The notes under the pieces are model-generated. The model searched no databases. It worked only from the letters and a program-made list of their open reading frames with translations, and was not told the origin of the DNA. This document shows, one piece after another, positions 35,636 to 44,032 of a DNA stretch of 64,000 nt; positions within the stretch are counted from its first letter, which is position 1; the number at the start of each line of letters is the position of its first letter. A program made the position numbers and the translations under genes. The DNA is from Solimonas terrae (GTDB lineage Bacteria; Pseudomonadota; Gammaproteobacteria; Nevskiales; Nevskiaceae), in NCBI RefSeq assembly GCF_011067135.1, contig NZ_JAAMOW010000006.1, positions 273,589 through 337,588 of the forward strand, given 5' to 3'.

Positions 35636-37075
35636 ATGGAGCAAGCCTCGACAGCGGATCGCGACACGCCGCGCTATGTCGGTGTCGCCAACGAGATTGC
35701 CGCGCAGATCGCCAGCGGCCAGCTGGCCGTCGGCGAACGCGTGCCGTCGGTCCGCGCACTCGCTCGACAGAAACGGCTGAGTCCGACCACCGCGCTCGCG
35801 GCGCTGCGCCACCTCGAGCAAAGGGGCGAGATCGAGGCGCGGCCGCAGTCCGGTTACTACGTGCGGCAGCGCCCGCAGCTTCTGCCGTCGCTGGACATGA
35901 GCCGCACGGCGAAGCGGCCGCGCGCGGTCGCCGTCAACAGCCTGTTCGCGCGCCTCGTCAACGACGTCGCCAGCCCGGAACTGATCCCGCTCGGCTCGGC
36001 GGTGCCGGAGCATGACTGGTATCCGGCGCGCCTGTTGCAGCGCGCACTGGCGTCGGCGACCCGGCGGCGGCCGCAGTGGCTGTCCGAATACGGCTACTAC
36101 TTCGGCGTCGACAGCCTGCGCCACGAGATCGCGCGCCTGTACGCGGGGCTCGGCTGCACGGTCGATGCCGACGAGGTGCTGATCACCAATGGCTGCATGG
36201 AGGCGCTCAATCTCGCGCTGCGCGCGGTCGCCCGGCCCGGCGACGTGATCGCCGTGGAATCACCGACCTTCTTCGGTTTCCTGCAGATCATCGAAAGTCT
36301 CGGCATGAAGGCGCTGGAGATCGCCACGCATCCACGCGACGGCCTGTCGATCGACGCGCTGCGGCAGGTGCTGGAGAACAGCGAGACGCCGGTGCGGGCC
36401 TTGCTGGTCGCAGCCAATGTCGGCAATCCACTCGGCACGACGATCCCGCCCGAGCGCCGTCGCGAGCTGTTGCGCCTGTGCGCGCGACACCGGGTCGTCA
36501 TCGTCGAAGACGATGTCTATGGCGATCTGCATTTCGCAGCGAGCCGGCCGCCACCGCTGCGCGCGCTCGATCCGGATGCCCAGGTGCTGCTCTGCGCATC
36601 GTTCTCGAAGACGCTCGCGCCGGGCATGCGCATCGGCTGGGTGATCGGCGGCGCGATGACCGAGTCGCTGCGTCTGGCAAAGTTCGTCAATTCGGTGGCG
36701 ACGCCCGCGGCCCTGCAGCAGGCGGTGGCCGATGTGCTCAAGCGCCGCACGCATGCGCGTCATCTGCAGGGTCTGCGACGCGCCTGCCAGCAGCAGATCG
36801 GCCGATTCTCGGAGTTGATCGAGCAGGGCTTTCCGGCCGGTACGCGCCTGAGCCGGCCGCAGGGCGGTTTCGTGCTGTGGCTGGAACTGCCGGCCTGCAT
36901 CGACGTACTCGAACTGCACGAACGCGCGTTGCTCGACAACATCAGCTTCGCGCCCGGCCCGCTGTTTTCGAGCAGCGGCCGCTACCGCAATGCCCTGCGC
37001 CTGAACTGCGGCCGCGAGCTGACGCCGCCGGTGATCAAGGCGCTGCGCCGGCTCGGTCAGCTCGCCGGCCGGTAG
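35636..37075 (+). CDS. MocR-type transcriptional regulator (GntR wHTH + aminotransferase fold)
   Basis: 479 aa. Residues ~10-75 are a GntR winged helix (IAAQIASGQLAVGERVPSVR ... HLEQRGEIEARPQSGYYVR). Residues ~110-475 are a class I aminotransferase-fold domain; the PLP lysine is in CASFSKTLAPGMRIGW, with NVGNPLGTTIP and EDDVYGDLHF as further PLP-pocket motifs. MocR regulators sense PLP or amino compounds. ATG 35636 is chosen; a TTG three codons earlier is possible. Divergent from the LysE exporter and so its likely regulator. Confidence 0.93.
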   Translation: MEQASTADRDTPRYVGVANEIAAQIASGQLAVGERVPSVRALARQKRLSPTTALAALRHLEQRGEIEARPQSGYYVRQRPQLLPSLDMSRTAKRPRAVAVNSLFARLVNDVASPELIPLGSAVPEHDWYPARLLQRALASATRRRPQWLSEYGYYFGVDSLRHEIARLYAGLGCTVDADEVLITNGCMEALNLALRAVARPGDVIAVESPTFFGFLQIIESLGMKALEIATHPRDGLSIDALRQVLENSETPVRALLVAANVGNPLGTTIPPERRRELLRLCARHRVVIVEDDVYGDLHFAASRPPPLRALDPDAQVLLCASFSKTLAPGMRIGWVIGGAMTESLRLAKFVNSVATPAALQQAVADVLKRRTHARHLQGLRRACQQQIGRFSELIEQGFPAGTRLSRPQGGFVLWLELPACIDVLELHERALLDNISFAPGPLFSSSGRYRNALRLNCGRELTPPVIKALRRLGQLAGR

Positions 37076-37125
37076 CCGCCGCACGGCAAAGCAGGCAGGC
37101 TGCGGTTTTCAGCCGCGAGCCTCTC

Positions 37126-37548
37126 ATGCCCGACTACGTTGATCCGAGCAAGGAACAGTTCGCCGCGTTTCGCGAACTCGGCGGTGACGGCGTCATCCAC
37201 ATGCTCAACCTGATCCGCCTGCGCGAACACGCCGCCTACGAGGACGGCCGCCGCGCCAGCGGCCGCGAGGCCTATCGGGCCTACGGCCGCGAGACCGAGC
37301 CGATCTTCCGCCGGCTCGGCGGCAGACAGTTCTGGATCGGCACGCCGGAGCTGATGGTGATCGGGCCGAGCGATCGACAGTGGGACCTCATCTTCATCGC
37401 CGAGTATCCGAGCCCGCAGGCCTTCGTCGACATGCTGCGCGATCCGGAGTACCGCATCGCCGTCAAGCATCGACAGGCCGCGGTTGCCGACTCACGCCTC
37501 ATCCGCCTGCGTCCGCAGCCGCCGGGCCGCAGCTTCGGCGAGTTCTGA
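37126..37548 (+). CDS. DUF1330 family protein
   Basis: 140 aa, ferredoxin-like alpha/beta barrel. It has the DUF1330 pattern: GDGVIHMLNLIRLRE, then GREAYRAYGRETEPIFRRLGG, WDLIFIAEYPSPQAFVDMLRDPEY and a late AVADSRLIR. Function unknown. ATG 37126 lies 50 bp after the MocR gene on the same strand, with a weak GCGAGCCTCTC upstream. Alternative: EthD/NIPSNAP-like protein of the same fold. Confidence 0.85.
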   Translation: MPDYVDPSKEQFAAFRELGGDGVIHMLNLIRLREHAAYEDGRRASGREAYRAYGRETEPIFRRLGGRQFWIGTPELMVIGPSDRQWDLIFIAEYPSPQAFVDMLRDPEYRIAVKHRQAAVADSRLIRLRPQPPGRSFGEF

Positions 37549-37653
37549 GTCGTGCCCTCCACGCGGGGGCCCGCGCCTTCAAGGCGACGGCATCGACGCG
37601 CAGCGTGGCGGCCGGGCTGCCGTAACAACGCGGCGACAGGGGTGAGCCCAGGC

Positions 37654-40236
37654 TCAGTGGGGCGCCGCGATCCTGAACGCGGTCAAGGCGTTTCCGTTCG
37701 GCACCACCAGCAGATTGTCACCCGCGGTCATCGCGGGCCCGAAGCCATGGCCCCATCCGATACCGGGCTCAGTGCCATTGGACAGATGGGTGTCCCATAG
37801 CTGCTGCCCGGTGGTGGTGTCCACGGCGTAGAGGTTGCCGTTGGTCGATACGGCAAACATCACCTGATTTACCAGCACCGGTGCGGCCGCAAGCTGGCCG
37901 TCACCGCTGAAACTCCAGGCCAGTGCATTGGTGGAGAGATTGACCTTCTGGATGCTGCCGCTCTTCACCATATAGCCATATTTGCCACTGAGCGCAGGTG
38001 GCGTTTCCGAAAAGTAGGTGTTGATCAGAGCGCCGGTGCCGCTGTCGAGGTAGTCACCGGCATAGGAGCCGAAGCCGTCGGGCATGACGGCACCGACACT
38101 ACCGACAACCGCGACACCGCCGCCGCCGCCATCGCAGCCACCGCCGTGATACCAGACCAGGCCACCGGTGGTGGGATCGAAATCGTAGGCCTGGCAGGGA
38201 TATGCCACGTAGAGCCCCGAGTCCGTGACCGCTGGCGTGCTGTTGTCACCACCGGCGACACCGGCGGCCCAGGCCAGGCTGCCGTCGCTCTCGCGCAACG
38301 CGTACACCGTACCGCCCGAGCCGGCTGCGGAGGTGTAGACCAAGCCGTTGCGGGCGGTGGCCGCGGCATCGAACACATATTGATATGGCATCGCGCCCGT
38401 CCACCTGAGCGCGCCCGTCGCCGCATCGAAAGCGAGCATGACGCCCCCGGAGCAACAGGCGGCGTTCCCAACCTCGAAGATGGTGCCGTTTTCGTAGGCC
38501 GGCCCGTCGCCGTTGGAGATAACGGGACTCCACACGTCCTCACCACTGTCACCATCCAGCGCGTAAAGCAGCTGATCGGCGACAACGAATACATGTCCTT
38601 CCGCCACCAGCGGATAGGAAGGCGCGATGCCGAAAGTCTTGGTCCAAGCCGGGCTGTCCGGCATCTTCAACGGGCAGCTGGTCAACGCTTCGCCGGTGTG
38701 GGCGGGGTTGACCAGGTAGGACACGGCGTCGGTCGTGACGGGCACGGTACTGGTGATCGTGAAATTCGCAGCCGAACTGACGCCGCCGGCCGGTAAGGGG
38801 CTGCTGACCTTCACCGAGGCGGTGCCGGCGCTGGCGATGTCCGCCGCGCTGACCTGGGCCGCCAGCACCTTGGGCGAGACAAAGCTGGTAGGGCGCGCGC
38901 TGCCGTTCCAGCTGACGCTGGAACTGGGCACGAAACTGCTACCGATCACGTAGAGGGTGAAGTCACCACAACCGGCCGCCGCGCTGCTGGCATTGATCGT
39001 GGTGAGATGCGGCACCGAGTTGTTGACGGTAACCGCCAGCGCCGCGCTGCTACCGCCACCCGGCGCCGGCGAAAGGACCGTGACCGCGGCCATCGTGCCG
39101 TCAGCAACGTCACCAGCGGCGATCTGAGCGGAAAGCGATGTGGCGGACAGATAGGTGGTGGGCCGGGCCGAGCCGTTCCACTGCACCACGGACGAGGGTT
39201 CGAACGCGCTGCCGCTGACGGTGAGGATGAAGGCCGCGCTGCCAGCGGTAACGGACGATGGCGAAGCCGAAGCCAGCACCGGCACCGGGTTGTTCACCGC
39301 AAAGATCGCTGCGTTGCTGCTGGCGCCGGAACCGTTGTTCACCGACACATTAACCGTACCGCCAGTGGCGATGTCCGCCTGTGCGATGTTGGCGCTGAGC
39401 TGGGAGGCCGAAACGAAGCTGGTGCTGCGTGGGCTGCCGTTCCAAAGCACGATCGAACTGCTTGAGAACCCGCTGCCGCTGACGGACAGCGTGAAGGCCG
39501 CGCCTCCGGCCGTGGCGCTATTCGGCGAGAGCGCCGACAAACTCGGGTTCTGCACCGTGAAGTTGACGGAACTAACGCTGCCGGTAATGCCCACGGCATA
39601 GGTGCCGCTGGCGGCGATGTCGTTAGCGCCGATCTCGGCAGTGACCTGGCTGGACGATACATAGGTGGTCAGGCGCGACTGTCCGTTCCACGTCACCTGA
39701 CTGTTGCTGGCGAAGTTGGCACCGTTGACGGTCAGGCGGAACGCGGGTCCGCCGGCATAGGCCGTGGCCGGCGAGATGCCGCTGACCGAAGGCGCGGGCA
39801 GCACGGTGAAATCATAAGGCAGGCTGGCGCGCGCGTAGACGGTACCGCAGCTGCTATTGCTGCACAGCTTCAGCGCCAGCGAGCCTTTGTGCTCGCCGAC
39901 GCCGAGATCGGAGCGGGTAACGAAGCCGACGCTGTAGGAACCGCTGCCGACCTGCTGGAGATCGCTGCCGGACTCGATCGCGCCGCCCTGGTCGACGATC
40001 GACACGAAGCCGACTACCGACGCATCGCCGCTGATGGTGGCCGTCTCGGTGAAGCGGTAGCTGGCTCCCTGCTGGAGCGAAGCGGACACGCTGGCCGGCG
40101 CCAGGGACACGGACACGCTCGGACCGCCACCACCTCCGCCGCCGCAGGCGCTGAGCGCCGACAAGCAAAACAAGCTCCACAGGCAGGCCGAAACGCCACG
40201 GAACGGCGAGGCCGTAACGGCAAAGCGCGCGCGCAT
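37654..40236 (-). CDS. Lipoprotein with IPT/TIG-like repeats and a PQQ-type beta-propeller
   Basis: 860 aa, exported. Lipobox LSAC (Cys31) followed by seven Gly. About residues 148-520 hold four immunoglobulin-like IPT/TIG repeats, each with a SP..ATAGG/A.AF.L.V.G..F..SS.V.WNG pattern and a SFVS/TYLS turn. From about residue 560 to the end are beta-propeller blades (LYALDGDSGEDVW, MLAFDAATGALRW, LYAVDTTTGQQLW). There is no catalytic Asp or haem motif, so it is probably a surface binding or scaffold protein, not a dehydrogenase. ATG 40236 follows AGGGGAATTTTC. It lies 172 bp downstream of a DapA-like gene. Internal repeats invite recombination. Confidence 0.85.
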   Translation of the reverse strand: MRARFAVTASPFRGVSACLWSLFCLSALSACGGGGGGGPSVSVSLAPASVSASLQQGASYRFTETATISGDASVVGFVSIVDQGGAIESGSDLQQVGSGSYSVGFVTRSDLGVGEHKGSLALKLCSNSSCGTVYARASLPYDFTVLPAPSVSGISPATAYAGGPAFRLTVNGANFASNSQVTWNGQSRLTTYVSSSQVTAEIGANDIAASGTYAVGITGSVSSVNFTVQNPSLSALSPNSATAGGAAFTLSVSGSGFSSSSIVLWNGSPRSTSFVSASQLSANIAQADIATGGTVNVSVNNGSGASSNAAIFAVNNPVPVLASASPSSVTAGSAAFILTVSGSAFEPSSVVQWNGSARPTTYLSATSLSAQIAAGDVADGTMAAVTVLSPAPGGGSSAALAVTVNNSVPHLTTINASSAAAGCGDFTLYVIGSSFVPSSSVSWNGSARPTSFVSPKVLAAQVSAADIASAGTASVKVSSPLPAGGVSSAANFTITSTVPVTTDAVSYLVNPAHTGEALTSCPLKMPDSPAWTKTFGIAPSYPLVAEGHVFVVADQLLYALDGDSGEDVWSPVISNGDGPAYENGTIFEVGNAACCSGGVMLAFDAATGALRWTGAMPYQYVFDAAATARNGLVYTSAAGSGGTVYALRESDGSLAWAAGVAGGDNSTPAVTDSGLYVAYPCQAYDFDPTTGGLVWYHGGGCDGGGGGVAVVGSVGAVMPDGFGSYAGDYLDSGTGALINTYFSETPPALSGKYGYMVKSGSIQKVNLSTNALAWSFSGDGQLAAAPVLVNQVMFAVSTNGNLYAVDTTTGQQLWDTHLSNGTEPGIGWGHGFGPAMTAGDNLLVVPNGNALTAFRIAAPH

Positions 40237-40408
40237 GAAAATTCCCCTGAACCGGCCGCTGAGGGGCCGGCAAACCTCAACAAGGCCGTCCGCCGCGGGC
40301 GACGGTTGGCTCCCCTTGAGCAAGCTTGACAGATGTCGCCGGGCCGGCAAAGCGGATTCAGCCTGCCGAGGCTTGGCGGATCTGGGGGCGAACGCCGAGT
40401 CGCACCGC

Positions 40409-41302
40409 TCACTGCGCGGCCGACGCATTTCCGGCGACGACCGCATGGGCGTCCAGCAGGGCCGCCAGGCGCGCCGTCAGCGCCTCGCTGGCCGCGTGCA
40501 TCGGCACCCGGCAACGCACATCGATCAGACCAAGCTTCGCCAATGCCGCCTTGATGCCGGCGGGATTGGGTTCCTCGAACAGCGTGCGGATCAGCGGCCA
40601 CAAACCGTGAAAGAAGCGCTGCGCGTCGCCGATGCGGCCGGCGTTCACGACCTCGACGACGGCAGTGAAGCGCTCGGGGTACAGATGCGCCGACGCCGTA
40701 ATCGCCCCGCAACCGCCGATCGCCAGCGTCGACAGCAGCTGCCCGTCTTCGCCGGCCAGCAGCTCGAGCGGCGTGCGTGTGATCAGTTCCAGCGTCAACG
40801 TGGGATCGCCGCCGCAGTCCTTGACCGCCTGCACGTTCGGATGCTTGGCGATGGCCGCGAAGGTTTCGAAGCGCATCGCCACCCTCTTGCGGTACGGGAC
40901 GTTGTGGACGATCAGCGGCCAGGGCGAGGCCTCGGCCACTTCGAGGAAGTAGTCGATGATCGCCGCCTGCGAGGGCCGTACGTAGTACGGCGGCGCCACC
41001 AGCAGACCATCGAGCCGGCGCGGACGCAGCGCTGCGATCTGCGCCCGCAGATGCCCGCGATGCGGGCCGCCGAGGCCGAAGACGAGACGCGTATCCGGAA
41101 CCACGGCGCGAACGGTGTCGAACACCGCCAGCTGCTCGTCGTCATCGAGCGCATGTGCCTCGCCCGTCGAGCCGCAGACGACGAAGCCGGCGAGGCGGGG
41201 AGCGAGCCGCTTCGCCAAACCGGCCCGTGCGTTGTGATCGACCGCATCGTCGGCCGCGAACGGCGTGACGAGCGGCACCCAGATTCCAGAGAAATGTTGC
41301 AT
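40409..41302 (-). CDS. DapA-family (dihydrodipicolinate synthase-like) aldolase, copy 1
   Basis: 297 aa, class I aldolase/lyase TIM barrel. Using ATG 41302, the Schiff-base lysine falls at Lys161 (AVKDCGG), the E. coli DapA number, and the GSTGE loop is at 44-48. The catalytic Tyr133 of DapA is His133 here (IVHNVPYR), while a Tyr follows at 137. It is therefore unlikely to be the housekeeping lysine enzyme; relatives act on pyruvate or hydroxy-keto acids. A close paralogue, which keeps Tyr133, is at 53431-54291, and both share an upstream region with a 56-nt RNA candidate. An earlier ATG (41314) is possible. Confidence 0.88.
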   Translation of the reverse strand: MQHFSGIWVPLVTPFAADDAVDHNARAGLAKRLAPRLAGFVVCGSTGEAHALDDDEQLAVFDTVRAVVPDTRLVFGLGGPHRGHLRAQIAALRPRRLDGLLVAPPYYVRPSQAAIIDYFLEVAEASPWPLIVHNVPYRKRVAMRFETFAAIAKHPNVQAVKDCGGDPTLTLELITRTPLELLAGEDGQLLSTLAIGGCGAITASAHLYPERFTAVVEVVNAGRIGDAQRFFHGLWPLIRTLFEEPNPAGIKAALAKLGLIDVRCRVPMHAASEALTARLAALLDAHAVVAGNASAAQ

Positions 41303-41380
41303 TTGATTTTCCATTCGGATGCTTGACCGATGAGCGGCCAGACAGGCGAACGGAAGAATCGAAACGGTGATGCCTGGATG

Positions 41381-41436
41381 CTCCGCCAGCTTGCCTGACG
41401 GAGCCCACGCCCTGGTCAGATGCGCGTGAGTTTTTT
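41381..41436 (+). ncRNA. Two-hairpin structured RNA candidate, copy 1
   Basis: A 56-nt segment upstream of the first DapA-like gene. Hairpin 1 (41381-41403) has a CTCCG/CGGAG stem extended by CAG/CTG across one mismatch. Hairpin 2 (41404-41430) has a CACGC/GCGTG core and is followed by six T. The same 56 nt recur at 54367-54422 with four differences, although the flanks diverge much more. CTGAC in hairpin 1 can pair with GTCAG in the hairpin 2 loop, so the two halves can interact. The T-tract favours plus-strand transcription, divergent from the aldolase gene; a minus-strand leader element is the alternative. Not a family I can name. Confidence 0.5.
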
Positions 41437-41559
41437 CTGCGCGGCAGCGCAGCAGACCACGCGCTGGCGGCCTGCATGAACAAGATTCTGCATGCGGAAA
41501 ATCGACATCGGCGGGTCATCGGCGATGCGACGAGGCCGCGTCAACGCCAGGCCGGCCGC

Positions 41560-41997
41560 TCAGGCTACAGCGCTTTGCTGGCGCAACTGGCGCTCGCGAA
41601 TCGCCATGAACAGCGCGATCGCGAATGCGTAGCTGGTCACCAGACTCATCACAAAGTAGACCCAGGGCGCTTTCATGCCGAGGCGGCGGCCGTCGACGAT
41701 GGTCCACAACGGGAACAGGATCAGGTTGGCGAAGATCAGATCCTGCCCGCCGGAGGCCGACGCCGGATTGACGAACAGCAGCGTCGTCCAGTGCCACCAG
41801 CCGGCCGCCGCGCGGTATTCGCGCATGTAGACGATGTTGAAATACCAGCCGATCAGCAGTGCCGGCAGGGCGACCAGATAACACGTCCACTCGATCGCCG
41901 AGACCCCGCCAGTCCGCAGCAGGTCGCGGTTGATCCAGTAGATCCAGACCACCAGCGCCAGGCCGATCAGCGCGTAAATCATTTCCGTCGGTGCCAT
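41560..41997 (-). CDS. DUF2834-like membrane protein
   Basis: 145 aa with four hydrophobic segments (MIYALIGLALVVWIYWI; AIEWTCYLVALPALLIGWYF; LIFANLILFPLWTIV; WVYFVMSLVTSYAFAIALFMA). The polar loop GRRLGMKAPW between segments 3 and 4 fits DUF2834/terpene-cyclase-like small membrane proteins. Function unknown. ATG 41997 follows AGGGGAGACGAG. Flanked by the RNA candidate region and a hydrolase gene, with no clear operon partner. Confidence 0.82.
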   Translation of the reverse strand: MAPTEMIYALIGLALVVWIYWINRDLLRTGGVSAIEWTCYLVALPALLIGWYFNIVYMREYRAAAGWWHWTTLLFVNPASASGGQDLIFANLILFPLWTIVDGRRLGMKAPWVYFVMSLVTSYAFAIALFMAIRERQLRQQSAVA

Positions 41998-42099
41998 CTC
42001 GTCTCCCCTGCGAAGGACCGCGTATCGGCAGTCTCGTACGCGGCCTGCAGCCGGTAATCGTCCGATCGGAGCAGGATGCGATGGGTACGCTTTTGCTCT

Positions 42100-43005
42100 C
42101 TATTGCGCTGCGGGCCAGGTCGCGAGCAGGTCACGCAGCGCCTCGACCAGGACCAGCGGACGATCGAGCATCACGTGATGGCCGCAATCCGCCAGCACGA
42201 TGCGCCGGACCTCGTCGCCCAGCGGCAGGTGGTCGACGATGGACGCGACATGCGACTCGCCGGCGATCAGATGCGCGGTCGGCACGCGCGGCCGCAGCGG
42301 CACGGGATAAGGTCCCTGCTCGATGCCGCGCTCGAACTTCTGCCAGTAGGCCGGATCCGCCCGCCAGCACCAGCCCGCGGCACCGCCGGCATCGGCAATC
42401 TGCATCAGGGAATGACGCGCGACATGCTCGAGAAGGGCGGGTTCGCGCGCCGGGCCGGGCGGCATCAGGCGGAAGCGTTGCCGCGCTTCCGCCTCGCTCG
42501 CAGACAGGCGCCGCGCCGGCGCGGCAGCATCGGGTTTTCCGGCGCCCGGCGCGCGGAAGCTGGTATCGACCAGCACCAGTGCCCGCATCGCCTCCGGCGC
42601 ATGGATCGCGCCGTGCATCAGGTGAGCGCCGCCCATCGAATGCCCGATGAAGATCGGCGGGCCGGCATCGTCGAGACCGGTCGCGCGCACGCAGGCCCGC
42701 GCATCCTCGAAGAAGTCGGCGCTCGAATAGCGCTCACGCCACGCGGACGCGCCGTGGCCCGGCAAGCTCATCGCCGCGACGCGGCGATCGCGGGCGAGCA
42801 GCGGCGCCACACCGTCCCACCAATGCGCATGTGCGGCAGCGCCGTGCAGCAGAAACAGGCCCGGCCGGCCGCGCTCGCCCCAGGTCAGCAGTTCGACCTC
42901 GCTGCCGCCGCTGGCGACGCGCCGCACGTCGGGTTCGTGCGCCAGCGCGGCAGCGAGCCACGCTGGCGTCTCGATCGGCGCGTCGCCCGATCCGTTCGCG
43001 TTCAC
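42100..43005 (-). CDS. Alpha/beta hydrolase
   Basis: 301 aa, alpha/beta-hydrolase fold. Oxyanion region FLLHGAAAHAHWW, nucleophile elbow IGHSMGGAH, acid probably in LIAGESHV or DHLPL, and catalytic His in LADCGHHVMLDRP. Cytosolic. Its start overlaps the stop of the IclR regulator gene (ATGA), so it is translationally coupled to that regulator. Together with the divergent acyl-CoA synthetase this looks like a small regulated catabolic unit that hydrolyses an ester or C-C bond and activates the product. Confidence 0.9.
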   Translation of the reverse strand: MNANGSGDAPIETPAWLAAALAHEPDVRRVASGGSEVELLTWGERGRPGLFLLHGAAAHAHWWDGVAPLLARDRRVAAMSLPGHGASAWRERYSSADFFEDARACVRATGLDDAGPPIFIGHSMGGAHLMHGAIHAPEAMRALVLVDTSFRAPGAGKPDAAAPARRLSASEAEARQRFRLMPPGPAREPALLEHVARHSLMQIADAGGAAGWCWRADPAYWQKFERGIEQGPYPVPLRPRVPTAHLIAGESHVASIVDHLPLGDEVRRIVLADCGHHVMLDRPLVLVEALRDLLATWPAAQ

Positions 43006-43913
43006 CGCGCAGCGACCGCGTCGCGCCCGGCCGGCACGCTGCCATTCATCTGATCGGTGACGGCGACCGCGGCGGCCAGCAGGCGCTCGATACAGCGCTC
43101 CAGCTTGCGCGCCGTCAGTGTCGCCGGCAGACCACTGAGCACGAGTTGAAAGGCCATCGACGCGTCGGGCGCGAATACCGGCGCCGCAATCTGGCCGATC
43201 TGCCGGATGTCGCCGTCGCCGGGCGCGGCCAGCTGGATCTCGTCGCGGTTCAGTTCGGCGACCAGTTCGCAGACCGTCGCCCAGTGCGCGCTGTCACGCT
43301 GAGCTGCGGCCGGCACCACCACGGCGCTGCCCAGTCGGTGCCAGCTCGCCGTTGCCATCGCATAGCCGCGCTGGCGGATCAGCGGCAGGGCTTCCAGCAG
43401 CCAGGCGTAGGCGTCGGCCCGCATGTGCTGCTTGGCGAATGCGAGATACGGCTCGACGAGCGCGGCACGTCCCCATGCGACATGACACAGGCCCATCGGC
43501 GGGATCATCGGTCGACGCTCGCCGACACGATTGAAGCCGGCATGCGATTTCGGCAGGCCGTCGCACGCGAGAATGATGAGATCGCGGCCGATCAGGGCTG
43601 TCGCGCTGCACTGCACGCCAAGCTCGGCGCTCATGCGCGCCATTTCGATCTTCGCGGCCTCGACGCCACGGTAGCGCTCCAGCGACGCCTGACCGACCGC
43701 GAGCAGCCCCATGCCCAGCGAATAGGTCCTGCGTCGCGGATGGCGTGCGAGGAAGTCGGCAGCGGTCATCGTCAGCAGCACGCGATGCGCCGACGCCTTG
43801 CTCATGCCGGTCTGCTGCGCGATGTCGGCGAGGCTGAAATCCTCGTTCGGCTGACTGGCCAGCAGCTTGATCACATCGAGCACACGGCCCGTCGGGTTGG
43901 AGAGATCGGACAT
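43002..43913 (-). CDS. IclR-family transcriptional regulator
   Basis: 303 aa. Residues ~8-65 are the winged HTH (GRVLDVIKLLASQP, SLADIAQQTGMSKASAHRVL), and ~75-280 the IclR effector domain (GMGLLAVGQASLERYRGVE, then a less conserved remainder). It is longer and more divergent at the C-terminus than typical IclR (about 260 aa). Start placed at the ATG before SDLSNPTGRV; an upstream in-frame extension runs through the promoter palindrome and is improbable. Divergent from the acyl-CoA synthetase over a perfect 16-bp palindrome (43994-44009). It probably controls both directions. Confidence 0.9.
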   Translation of the reverse strand: MSDLSNPTGRVLDVIKLLASQPNEDFSLADIAQQTGMSKASAHRVLLTMTAADFLARHPRRRTYSLGMGLLAVGQASLERYRGVEAAKIEMARMSAELGVQCSATALIGRDLIILACDGLPKSHAGFNRVGERRPMIPPMGLCHVAWGRAALVEPYLAFAKQHMRADAYAWLLEALPLIRQRGYAMATASWHRLGSAVVVPAAAQRDSAHWATVCELVAELNRDEIQLAAPGDGDIRQIGQIAAPVFAPDASMAFQLVLSGLPATLTARKLERCIERLLAAAVAVTDQMNGSVPAGRDAVAAR

Positions 43914-43993
43914 GGTTTCCGGTCGCGGGATGAAGTGGCGGCGATTGACAGCATCGCGGTTCTGCAGAAGAATTTTCACATAGTGAGTCAATC

Positions 43994-44009
43994 GTTTCAA
44001 TATTGAAAC
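43994..44009. promoter_or_regulatory. 16-bp perfect palindrome, likely IclR operator
   Basis: GTTTCAATATTGAAAC is a perfect inverted repeat between the divergent IclR gene (start 43913) and acyl-CoA synthetase gene (start 44033). It is AT-rich within GC-rich surroundings, as expected for a promoter/operator, and lies 24 bp upstream of the synthetase start. I infer binding by the adjacent IclR protein. Confidence 0.65.
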
Positions 44010-44032
44010 TTCAAGCATCACCCCGAATCGCC

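Noticed and set aside
40254..40320. Hairpins in the leader of the IPT/PQQ lipoprotein that look like a possible c-di-GMP riboswitch.
   Set aside because: The conserved GEMM core sequences are absent; only a simple CCGGCC/GGCCGG stem is present near the ribosome site.
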